From DASXMX01 sp036794395 (lineage in GTDB: Bacteria; Planctomycetota; Phycisphaerae; Tepidisphaerales; Tepidisphaeraceae): 25,484 nucleotides of DNA. Below are positions 16,657-22,311 of this stretch, piece after piece. Each line of letters starts with the position of its first letter. The stretch's first letter is position 1. The position numbers and the translations under genes are program-made. The notes below the pieces were generated by a model that was not told the DNA's origin, made no database searches, and saw nothing but the letters and a program-made list of their open reading frames with translations. Location of the stretch: NCBI GenBank assembly GCA_036794395.1, contig DAIRGS010000070.1, positions 1-25,484 on the forward strand, read 5' to 3'.

Positions 16657-16682
16657 AGCCATTAAACAAAGCCATTAAACAA
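16657..16682. repeat. 13-bp perfect tandem duplication
   Basis: AGCCATTAAACAA occurs twice back to back (16657-16669 and 16670-16682), immediately upstream of the -35 box of the topoisomerase A promoter as read on the minus strand. It could be a slippage product or a pair of protein-binding sites. Confidence 0.75.
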
Positions 16683-16785
16683 TGATTTGATTCAATTTCG
16701 TCGCGACCGTCTCCGCCCACATTTTGGAAGCGAGTGGCCCAACGTGCTGCCCCCCAACGTTAAATAAATGTGCGCGATCCGTCCA

Positions 16786-16839
16786 TTGTGGTGCAGGCTT
16801 CCAAGCCTGCACGTGCAGGTCTGGAGACCTGCACCACAA
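16786..16839. repeat. Double-hairpin inverted repeat
   Basis: The 54-bp element has perfect 12-bp ends (TTGTGGTGCAGG and CCTGCACCACAA). Each half also folds alone: AGGCTTCCAAGCCT and AGGTCTGGAGACCT. The two halves differ in the inner arms, but each difference is matched by a compensating change, so both local hairpins stay paired. It appears to be an interspersed non-coding element. Confidence 0.75.
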
Positions 16840-16872
16840 GCGCGAGATCATGCGCAGTGATGACAAACGTAG

Positions 16873-16894
16873 GGGCGGACCCCCGTGTCCGCCC
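16873..16894. repeat. Short GC-rich hairpin
   Basis: GGGCGGAC (16873-16880) pairs with GTCCGCCC (16887-16894) over a 6-nt loop. It lies 33 bp after the double-hairpin element and resembles interspersed hairpins of other planctomycete intergenic regions (from memory, not checked). Confidence 0.55.
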
Positions 16895-17002
16895 GGTCGG
16901 ACGAAATGCGCGAATTGGACAAGGCACGGAGGCACGGTTTAGGCCCGATGATGGTAAATAAGTTATCCTTCCCCACGTCATTTGAAGAAGCGGGGACCCA
17001 CC

Positions 17003-17446
17003 ATGGAAGAGGATCAATCCACCCACATCGGAACGGCCATCATCGCCATCCCCTGCCTGATCGTCGGTTCCCTGGCGCTACTCGTTTGGCTGTTCCTCTT
17101 CCTCCCGGCGATCATGGCCCCGTCAGGGCCCCCAACCGCTAACGAGCCAACCACCCGCATCGTGCTTTGGTACACCGTTCACATTGGCACGCTCGCGTAT
17201 CCGCTGATCTTCTTTCCCTGTTGGTTCGCGAACCTCGTCCTCATCGCCGGCCGAAATCTGCGCCCGGTCGCCGCAGTCAGTGCCATCCCTGTGATTTACA
17301 TCGCGATCATCTTCTTATGCGCTTTAAACGCTTTGAAACACAAACACCGTCCACTCACCCAACCCCACCCCACGCCGGTGGCAGAGATGTGCCCAGCGCC
17401 GCCCCGGCTCCTCCACGCGCCGACATTCACCCTTTCGGAAAGATGA
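17003..17446 (+). CDS. Small membrane protein, three predicted helices
   Basis: I do not recognise the family. The 147-residue frame from ATG 17003 has three hydrophobic segments (about residues 10-38, 53-82 and 87-107), with charged or polar links. This suggests an integral inner-membrane protein. The last ~28 residues (from about QPHPTP) are encoded by DNA that recurs as a non-coding leader at 18175 onwards, so the C-terminal tail is probably repeat-derived and not ancestral. A longer TTG start at 16982 exists but is less likely. The gene directly precedes the zinc-ribbon paralogue cluster on the same strand. Whether it is translated is uncertain. Confidence 0.5.
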   Translation: MEEDQSTHIGTAIIAIPCLIVGSLALLVWLFLFLPAIMAPSGPPTANEPTTRIVLWYTVHIGTLAYPLIFFPCWFANLVLIAGRNLRPVAAVSAIPVIYIAIIFLCALNALKHKHRPLTQPHPTPVAEMCPAPPRLLHAPTFTLSER

Positions 17447-17578
17447 CATCATCTCTCACTTCACCATATGCTTTCCCATATAACAGCGATGAAGCGACAC
17501 AACGCCTCGGCGCCTTCGCTTGACGTCCGCGATGGCGCCCGTGAGGAACTCGTGGGGCTGATCCGGTAAACTTCGGTT
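17358..17578 (+). repeat. Duplicated leader segment, copy 1
   Basis: About 220 bp recur with high similarity at 18175-18533, where a roughly 140-bp palindromic insertion interrupts the second copy. Shared stretches include CGGAAAGATGACATCATCTC, the ATATGCTTTCCCATAT region and GAGGAACTCGTGGGG. In both copies the segment ends at the start codon of a zinc-ribbon paralogue, so the unit duplicated was leader plus gene. The first ~90 bp also encode the tail of the membrane protein at 17003. Confidence 0.8.
17565..17572 (+). promoter_or_regulatory. GGTAAACT box upstream of paralogue 1
   Basis: GGTAAACT lies 14 nt before the start codon (box start to codon start). The same box with the same spacing occurs at 18520-18527, and GGTAAAGT at 20261-20268. 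If TAAACT is a -10 element, transcription would begin at or next to the start codon, giving a leaderless mRNA. Confidence 0.35.
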
Positions 17579-18145
17579 GTGCGCCGCCACTTCTTCACCC
17601 TGGCATCTCTCCTGTCGTTGCTGCTTTGCGCGGCGACGGCGGCGATGTGGGTGATGAGCCGCGAGGCGTACTGTGGGCTGTCACTCGTGGATGCGTCAAA
17701 GTCCGACGATGCGCGCTGGAACGAGTGGTTTACCTATCGAGGTAAACTTGGCTTCGCTGCTTTACGCTACCGCGCGGGCATGACCGAGATAGAGTCGTTC
17801 GCGTTTCGGGGTAAGCACCGTCGCATGACTTGGCTTGGTGAGCCGCCGATCATGGCCCAGGGCTTGGCGGAGAATGCTGAGGCAGGGCGTGAGGACTGGC
17901 AGTTCGCGGGCTTCAGTTATTCCAATGATTCGTCGGCGGGATTACGCGATGTTTTGATTCCTCTTTGGGTGATCTCGTGTCTATTCGCCATCCTTCCCGT
18001 TCTGAAGGCGTTGCAGACTTTCATGAGTAGGCTTCAACGCAACGATGGCCTCTGCCCGGTCTGTTCCTACAACCTCACCGGCAACACCAGCGGCATCTGC
18101 CCTGAATGCGGAACCCCCCATTCGCCCCTCTCGGCTCTCCCATAA
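17579..18145 (+). CDS. Membrane-anchored zinc-ribbon protein, paralogue 1
   Basis: The 188-residue protein starts with GTG where its paralogues have ATG. It has an N-terminal membrane segment (RRHFFTLASLLSLLLCAATA), a soluble middle of about 95 residues and a second membrane helix near residues 121-143 (VLIPLWVISCLFAILPVL). A C-terminal zinc ribbon follows, with two CxxC pairs in CPVCSYNLTGNTSG and ICPECG. Both termini would lie on the same side of the membrane, and the ribbon would probably be cytoplasmic. The family is known to me only as hypothetical planctomycete proteins; no function is assigned. It belongs to a cluster with 18534, 19015, 19296 and 20277. Confidence 0.75.
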   Translation: MRRHFFTLASLLSLLLCAATAAMWVMSREAYCGLSLVDASKSDDARWNEWFTYRGKLGFAALRYRAGMTEIESFAFRGKHRRMTWLGEPPIMAQGLAENAEAGREDWQFAGFSYSNDSSAGLRDVLIPLWVISCLFAILPVLKALQTFMSRLQRNDGLCPVCSYNLTGNTSGICPECGTPHSPLSALP

Positions 18146-18334
18146 CTCCATCCCAACTCATCACCCTTAACTCCCCCAACCCCACCCCACGCCGGGTCAG
18201 AGCTGTACTCAGCGCCGCCCCGGCTCCTCCACGCGCTGCCATTCACCCATTCGGAAAGATGACATCATCTCTCACTCCATCATATGCTTTCCCATATGAC
18301 AGCGATAGAACGACACAACGCCTCGGTGCCTTCG

Positions 18335-18473
18335 TAACGCGGGGCAATCGCATATGTCTTCTCTGGGAGTGCGAGGCTCCCGCCGAGCGCATTTTTCAGG
18401 TCATATTGGCTCGGCGGGAGCCTCGCACTCCCAAAATGAGTCGCGGGCCCAGGAACATGCGATTGCCCTGTCG
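18335..18473. mobile_element. MITE-like palindromic insertion
   Basis: The element is absent from the otherwise matching leader copy 1, so it is a defined insertion of about 139 bp. Its outer arms contain GGGCAATCGCAT (18342-18353) and ATGCGATTGCCC (18457-18468). Inside is a perfect 25-bp inverted repeat (18364-18388 with 18409-18433) around a 20-nt loop. It carries no gene and must have been moved by an enzyme coded elsewhere. A duplicated TCG at the edges could be a target duplication, but this is uncertain. Confidence 0.7.
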
Positions 18474-18519
18474 CGTGACGTCCGCGATTGCGCGTGTGAG
18501 GAACTCGTGGGGCCGATCC

Positions 18520-18527
18520 GGTAAACT
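18520..18527 (+). promoter_or_regulatory. GGTAAACT box upstream of paralogue 2
   Basis: This is the same box as at 17565-17572, with identical 14-nt spacing to the start codon at 18534. It lies in the duplicated leader, so its conservation with copy 1 is partly by descent. Confidence 0.35.
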
Positions 18528-18533
18528 TCGGTT

Positions 18534-18896
18534 ATGCGCCGCCGCTTGTTCACGCTTGCAGCTCTTCTGTCGCTGCCGCTGTTTATGGTGACGGTGGTTC
18601 TGTGGGTGCGGAGCTACTGGACTTGCGACACGTTTACCGACTGGGTGCACGTCCGCCACGATCAGACTGTTTTCGTTCGGTACTGGCCGATTGTGGAATC
18701 GGAAAGTGGCGGCATGGTGTTTCGGCTTGGCGCTAGCTATATCTATCCTGCGGAGCCTTTTCCGAGTGACCGCTGGCAAGTCTCTCGGGCGCGCAGGTAT
18801 CCGGACCTTTCCGGGTTCGCTTCCAAGTCGCAAGGGGAACTGCACGTGCTCCGGTCCTTCCGCCGTCACGCGTGGGGATTTGACGTAGCTAAGTAG
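18534..18896 (+). CDS. Truncated paralogue 2: membrane anchor and middle domain only
   Basis: The 120-residue frame begins MRRRLFTLAALLSLPLF, closely matching the N-terminus of its paralogues, and continues through the soluble middle region. It stops after WGFDVAK. The paralogue at 20277 has VGFDVQQAAVVPAW at this point and goes on into the second membrane helix and the zinc ribbon. Both are missing here. The next frame (19015) starts 118 bp later with a similar helix and ribbon, so this gene looks like the front half of a split or decayed paralogue. It may still yield a membrane-anchored protein. Confidence 0.55.
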   Translation: MRRRLFTLAALLSLPLFMVTVVLWVRSYWTCDTFTDWVHVRHDQTVFVRYWPIVESESGGMVFRLGASYIYPAEPFPSDRWQVSRARRYPDLSGFASKSQGELHVLRSFRRHAWGFDVAK

Positions 18897-18959
18897 GAAC
18901 GCATAATGAATCATGCAGTCAATCCGGTATCAGACACTGTCCGACACGCGTTTTATTCA

Positions 18960-18986
18960 GAGAATCGAGCATTTCACTCGATTCTC
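18960..18986. repeat. 10-bp hairpin between the two halves of paralogue 2
   Basis: GAGAATCGAG (18960-18969) pairs perfectly with CTCGATTCTC (18977-18986) over a 7-nt loop. No T-run follows on the plus strand, so a terminator role is not clear. It lies in the 118-bp gap that separates 18534-18896 from 19015-19299. Confidence 0.6.
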
Positions 18987-19014
18987 GCGTTAAGGTGCCC
19001 GAAGGACTGGTTGC

Positions 19015-19299
19015 ATGAGTCTTTCGTCCTTCCTACTTAGCTTCATTTACGCCTCTGGCGATGATTACAAGCACACCTACCCCGACACGCATTACGGGGT
19101 AATTGTGCCGCATGCGGCGTTTATGTTGTTGTTCGGTTCGTTCGGGATGGTGTGGTTGCGGCGCGTGATTCGAGACACAGTCCATCGACGGCGATCGGCA
19201 CGGGGGCTTTGTGTGAGCTGCTCCTACGACCTCACCGGCAACACCAGCGGTACCTGCCCCGAGTGTGGCAAGGCTGTGGCGGAGAAGGCGACGGCATGA
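19015..19299 (+). CDS. Short membrane zinc-ribbon protein (possible back half of paralogue 2)
   Basis: The 94-residue frame has a membrane segment at about residues 28-50 (GVIVPHAAFMLLFGSFGMVW), a basic link (RRVIRDTVHRRR) and the family zinc ribbon CVSCSYDLTGNTSG...CPECG. In the paralogues an equivalent VVPAW helix directly precedes the ribbon, so the match covers the C-terminal half only. The first ~28 residues are unlike any paralogue. GAAGGA 8 nt before the ATG supports translation. The stop overlaps the start of the next gene as ATGA (19296-19299), which indicates coupled translation. Function unknown. Confidence 0.6.
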   Translation: MSLSSFLLSFIYASGDDYKHTYPDTHYGVIVPHAAFMLLFGSFGMVWLRRVIRDTVHRRRSARGLCVSCSYDLTGNTSGTCPECGKAVAEKATA

Positions 19300-19886
19300 G
19301 ACGCAAGCTCTTCTCTTTCGCATCAGTTCTATCCCTGCTGCTCTGCGCAGCAACAGCCGTGATGTGGATACGGAGCGAGTGGGTGGAGAGCTACGCCTGG
19401 GCGGGTCAGCCCGGATCCAGGTCGGCGGTCATCGTTTGCGAATTCGGCCACCTTATCATCATGACCAGCGGCGCGTGGCCCGCGGGGTCGCCATGGCAGG
19501 CCGCTTCGGAGGATCTCGCGCCCCCCTCGGCATACAGGGCAGGAGTGGTTGGCAACAACAGGGGTCGCAAGGGGCCAGCCCCCGCCGCAGACGCACGCGG
19601 CTTTGTCAAGTTTGGCATCGCCCGGCTGAACATGAATGGATGGTTGATCCTGCCCCCTCGTGCCGGAGCTATGAATCCGGCATGGCCAGTTGCCAGTATA
19701 AATATCCTTCGGGTCTCGCTGGCGTGGCCCGTCGCAATCACCGCCGTACTTCCCACACTACTCGCGGCGCGCACAATTCGCAGCAAGTTACAAACACGCC
19801 AACGCGGCCTCTGCCCAGTCTGCTCCTACAACCTCACCGGCAACACCAGCGGCGTCTGCCCCGAGTGCGGCAGCAAGATCGAATGA
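19296..19886 (+). CDS. Membrane-anchored zinc-ribbon protein, paralogue 3
   Basis: The 196-residue protein begins MRRKLFSFASVLSLLLCAATA (membrane anchor). It has a variable middle domain of about 110 residues that is little like the other paralogues, a second membrane helix near residues 143-165 and the C-terminal ribbon CPVCSYNLTGNTSG...CPECG. The start overlaps the stop of the preceding gene by 4 bp and has GGAGAAGG upstream, so it is read from the same message. A longer in-frame start at 19152 would run through the preceding gene and is rejected. The companion gene at 19907 follows closely. Function unknown. Confidence 0.72.
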   Translation: MRRKLFSFASVLSLLLCAATAVMWIRSEWVESYAWAGQPGSRSAVIVCEFGHLIIMTSGAWPAGSPWQAASEDLAPPSAYRAGVVGNNRGRKGPAPAADARGFVKFGIARLNMNGWLILPPRAGAMNPAWPVASINILRVSLAWPVAITAVLPTLLAARTIRSKLQTRQRGLCPVCSYNLTGNTSGVCPECGSKIE

Positions 19887-19906
19887 ATCAATTTAAAAGG
19901 GGACCT

Positions 19907-20245
19907 ATGTTGCCATCCATCAGTCCGGCTGTGAGACCGTGGTTGTATCTGTATCTCGGATGGCTCTTCTTACAGCTATTCCTGGTCTGTACCGCGGATT
20001 GCATGGTGACGCCGAACCTGTGCGCGACGCTGCTGGGCGTGGTGGCGCTCGTGCAGGCTTGTTCCCGAGCCGACCGTGTTGCCGGCTGCGCCGTCTGTGT
20101 CATATCGCTGGCCCTGACGTATGTGCTCTGGTCACAGGCCGAGGAGCGCTGGCACTTTCTTTTAGCCGCGTGGCGTAACCAAGTGCAATCGACCCAACCC
20201 GCGGCGACGTCTGAGCCGGCATCCAGCCAGCCGGGCGACGAGTGA
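19907..20245 (+). CDS. Small three-helix membrane protein downstream of paralogue 3
   Basis: I do not recognise the family. The 112-residue protein MLPSISPAVRPWLYL... has about three hydrophobic segments, then a polar Ser/Ala/Thr/Pro-rich tail. The start at 19907 is chosen over ATG 19883 by comparison with the decayed copy at 20866. There AAAAGGGAACCT and the following ATG are conserved, while the upstream ATG is followed directly by a stop. AAAAGGGGA serves as ribosome site. It lies 20 bp after paralogue 3 and, as its copy follows paralogue 4, the pair was duplicated together. This suggests that the two proteins act together. Confidence 0.6.
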   Translation: MLPSISPAVRPWLYLYLGWLFLQLFLVCTADCMVTPNLCATLLGVVALVQACSRADRVAGCAVCVISLALTYVLWSQAEERWHFLLAAWRNQVQSTQPAATSEPASSQPGDE

Positions 20246-20260
20246 AGTCGGGGATCATCA

Positions 20261-20268
20261 GGTAAAGT
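20261..20268 (+). promoter_or_regulatory. GGTAAAGT box upstream of paralogue 4
   Basis: GGTAAAGT lies 16 nt before the ATG at 20277. The surrounding GATCATCAGGTAAAGT resembles GATCCGGTAAACT before paralogues 1 and 2, although the rest of the leader is not shared. No ribosome site is seen between box and start, which fits a leaderless or nearly leaderless mRNA. Confidence 0.35.
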
Positions 20269-20276
20269 CAGAAGCA

Positions 20277-20798
20277 ATGAAACGCCGCCTGTCCACTGCC
20301 GCATCGTTGCTGTCGCTGATGCTGTGCGCAGCGATGGCGGCGCTGTGGGTGCGAAGCTATTGGCGCGATTCATCCCTCGACTTCTGCTCACGCTCGCATC
20401 GCCTCAGCCTTCGCATCGTCCGTGGGCACGTTGCCTTCGAGGTATTCACCCCCGAAGAGCCGTTTGAAATGGATGAACGCGGATTCTTCAACACGAGCTT
20501 TGCCGATTCAGGCGGCGGAAGTGATTTAGAGTGGATGATCTCAAGCAATTTGAGCGGCCATAAATCAAATCTTGGGGGCATCGGCTTCTCTCTGAGCCGC
20601 GAGACCGTCGGTTTCGATGTGCAGCAGGCTGCTGTCGTCCCGGCGTGGTTTGTCATTGCCATCTGTGCCATCCTCCCAACATGGCGCATGGTGCGAGCGT
20701 TTTCGCCATCGAATGAACTCGTCTGCCCGCATTGCTCTTACAACCTCACCGGCAACACCAGCGGCGTTTGCCCTGAATGCGGCAGACAAATCAAATGA
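20277..20798 (+). CDS. Membrane-anchored zinc-ribbon protein, paralogue 4
   Basis: This 173-residue protein is the clearest full-length member of the cluster. It has the N-terminal anchor MKRRLSTAASLLSLMLCAAMA, then WVRSYW shared with paralogue 2, and a soluble middle of about 85 residues. A second membrane helix (VVPAWFVIAICAILPTW) is near residues 121-137, followed by the ribbon CPHCSYNLTGNTSG...CPECG. The soluble part would face away from the cytoplasm, with the ribbon inside, if the anchor acts as expected. A degenerate copy of the 19907 gene follows at 20866. Function unknown. Confidence 0.75.
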   Translation: MKRRLSTAASLLSLMLCAAMAALWVRSYWRDSSLDFCSRSHRLSLRIVRGHVAFEVFTPEEPFEMDERGFFNTSFADSGGGSDLEWMISSNLSGHKSNLGGIGFSLSRETVGFDVQQAAVVPAWFVIAICAILPTWRMVRAFSPSNELVCPHCSYNLTGNTSGVCPECGRQIK

Positions 20799-20865
20799 CT
20801 TGACGGCCGTCGATTAACCCAAACACCCAACTCCACCGGGACCGACTCAATGTAAAAGGGAACCT

Positions 20866-20960
20866 ATGTTTTCGTCGATCAGGCCGGCCGTAAGGCCGTG
20901 GATGCTCCTCAATCACGGATGTCTTCTTGCAGATATTCCTGATCGGTACGGCGAGACGGG
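20866..20960 (+). pseudogene. Decayed copy of the small membrane protein gene at 19907
   Basis: ATG TTT TCG TCG ATC then PAVRPW match the start of the 19907 gene (MLPSISPAVRPW), and the AAAAGGGAACCT ribosome region is also conserved. A 2-bp deletion near 20920 shifts the frame. DNA similarity can be followed to about CTGATCGGTACGGC (near 20952), after which the interspersed repeat begins. The frame from the ATG ends at 21001-21003 after 45 codons. The copy has thus lost two of its three membrane segments. Confidence 0.7.
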
Positions 20961-20970
20961 AGAAGAATTC

Positions 20971-21110
20971 TTAACCACAGATTGCGCAGATGCTCGCAGA
21001 TAAAGACAAAGACCTGCATTTCATCTGCGTAAATCTGCGTTATCTGCGGTTGAAAATCTTCTCTTGGTTTTCTCTGTGACCTCCGTGTCCTCTGTGGCCT
21101 CTGTGGTTAA
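20971..21110. repeat. Interspersed repeat with 11-bp inverted ends
   Basis: TTAACCACAGA (20971-20981) and TCTGTGGTTAA (21100-21110) are perfect inverted ends of a 140-bp element. It has internal repetition of CTGCG/CAGAT and CTCTGTG/TCCTCTGTG type words. Similar text is familiar from intergenic DNA of planctomycetes and other phyla (recollection, not a search). It has no coding content and abuts the decayed copy of the small membrane gene. Confidence 0.65.
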
Positions 21111-21333
21111 TCCTCTGTTTTGTTTTCTTTACGCCTTCGTGGTAACCATGTTTGTCGGGAACCGCCTCCGTGGGTGCATCTCATTTTGGTGGCCGCTCCG
21201 CCGCGCTATGACATCCGCGTTATCCGCAGTTCAATCCAAAATACCGCTAGAATTCCGCGTGTGTTGCGAAGAATTGAACGGTCATCCGTGCAATTATCCC
21301 TGCCTTATCCGTTGGGAAGATTTGCCCCCGGAA

Positions 21334-21362
21334 TTGAGATGCTCGCTCGCTACGGGTATGGT
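21334..21362 (+). promoter_or_regulatory. Candidate promoter for the prolyl isomerase gene
   Basis: TTGAGA (21334-21339) and TATGGT (21357-21362) are 17 bp apart, each matching four consensus bases. Transcription would start near 21369, about 25 nt before the ATG at 21394, leaving room for the GGAG ribosome site at 21381-21384. Confidence 0.4.
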
Positions 21363-21393
21363 GTCTCGGACAACTCAATTGGAGAACCAAAAC

Positions 21394-22263
21394 ATGCAGG
21401 TCGTTTCGCTTTTTGCAGCGCTCTTTTCGGTCCTTGTCCCGGCCAAGATGTGGTACGGGGTCAAGCAGGCGGTGGATTTCAAAATCGATTCGAAAGAAGA
21501 CGTGACGCTCGTCCTGACCGACTTTGCCGGGAAGAAACTGGAAGCCAAGGGCTCGGTCGATGCCTCGGCGGGCAAAACGGTTGATGTCAAAAGCATTTAT
21601 CCGCAGCTTTCAACGCTGGGGACTTACGTTTTGTTTGCCGTTCCCAAAGGTAAGTCATTGCCCGATTTCCTGGGGACTCCGGTGGTGATCGAAATTCGCG
21701 GCGACAAAGAGGGCGGGACGGCCCCCAGCGTCACCGCTGTCGAGCCGCTTCAATATGGCATCATGCAAACCGAGCAGGGCCCGCTCAAGATGATCTTCTA
21801 TTACGATGTCGCGCCGCTCACAGTCGATAACTTCCTGAAGCTTTCGGAGCAGGGTTATTACGATGGCCTGACGTTCCATCGCATCGTGCCGAGCTTCGTC
21901 ATTCAGGGCGGTGATCCTCGCGGCGATGGCACCGGAGGCCCGGGCTACAGCGTGGATGCTGAATTCAACGCCAAGCCGCACGAGGCCGGCGTGTTGTCGA
22001 TGGCCCGCGCTCAGGACCCCAACAGTGCCGGCAGCCAGTTCTTCGTCTGCCTCGACTATGCCCAGACCAAGCAATTGGATCACAAGTACACTGGGTTCGG
22101 CAAAGTGGTGGAAGGCATGGACGCGGTGAACAAAATCGCGGCTGCTCCGCTTGCCGACAAGAAGAATGGTACCCCTAAGGACCCGCAGATCATCAAGGGC
22201 GTCACCTTGAAAGCCGTCACGGCCAAGGACAATCCATACGCCGAGCTGTTCAGCGGCAAGTAA
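21394..22263 (+). CDS. Cyclophilin-type peptidyl-prolyl cis-trans isomerase, probably exported
   Basis: The 289-residue protein catalyses cis-trans isomerisation at proline bonds. The cyclophilin domain covers about residues 122-278, with the catalytic Arg163 in FHRIVPSFVIQGGD, MARAQDPNSAGSQFF and GFGKVVEGMDAV. The N-terminus MQVVSLFAALFSVLVPA is hydrophobic and could be a signal peptide, though it lacks basic residues. Residues about 23-115 form an extra, probably beta-rich domain (KQAVDFKIDSKEDVTLVLTDF) that I do not recognise. This domain roughly doubles the length of a minimal cyclophilin. Start ATG 21394 is chosen because GGAG lies 9 nt upstream and the frame before it translates repeat DNA. 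The glycosyltransferase gene follows after 48 bp. Confidence 0.92.
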   Translation: MQVVSLFAALFSVLVPAKMWYGVKQAVDFKIDSKEDVTLVLTDFAGKKLEAKGSVDASAGKTVDVKSIYPQLSTLGTYVLFAVPKGKSLPDFLGTPVVIEIRGDKEGGTAPSVTAVEPLQYGIMQTEQGPLKMIFYYDVAPLTVDNFLKLSEQGYYDGLTFHRIVPSFVIQGGDPRGDGTGGPGYSVDAEFNAKPHEAGVLSMARAQDPNSAGSQFFVCLDYAQTKQLDHKYTGFGKVVEGMDAVNKIAAAPLADKKNGTPKDPQIIKGVTLKAVTAKDNPYAELFSGK

Positions 22264-22311
22264 TCCGCTGCTGAAGATCGCATTCGCCGGCGTTTATCCC
22301 TGAGCTACCTG

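Larger units (their letters stand above)
16461..17002. other. Intergenic region between the topoisomerase A gene and a small membrane protein
   Basis: These 542 bp hold a strong minus-strand promoter match, a 13-bp tandem duplication and two hairpin elements, described separately. A GGTAAA at 16953-16958 resembles the box upstream of the paralogues at 17579, 18534 and 20277. No open frame here looks like protein. Confidence 0.6.
18146..18533. other. Intergenic region between paralogues 1 and 2
   Basis: Apart from about 30 bp after the stop codon, these 388 bp are the second copy of the duplicated leader (18175-18533), split by the palindromic insertion at about 18335-18473. No gene is seen. 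Confidence 0.7.
18175..18533 (+). repeat. Duplicated leader segment, copy 2
   Basis: This is the second copy of the leader at 17358-17578. It is collinear except for the palindromic insertion near 18335-18473. After the insertion the match resumes (TGACGTCCGCGAT, GAGGAACTCGTGGGG, GATCCGGTAAACTTCGGTT) and runs into the ATG of paralogue 2. Confidence 0.8.
20799..21393. other. Repeat-rich region before the prolyl isomerase gene
   Basis: These 595 bp contain the decayed companion gene (20866 to about 20960), an interspersed repeat with inverted ends (20971-21110), about 220 bp of unassigned sequence and a promoter match at 21334-21362. A frame open from 21064 into the isomerase gene has no protein character upstream of 21394. 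Confidence 0.65.

Noticed and set aside
19152..19295. A longer start for paralogue 3
   Set aside because: It would overlap most of the preceding ribbon gene in another frame, while ATG 19296 has the family N-terminus and an ATGA overlap.
21064..21393. An N-terminal extension of 110 codons for the prolyl isomerase
   Set aside because: It translates the interspersed repeat and promoter region, and a good ribosome site precedes ATG 21394.
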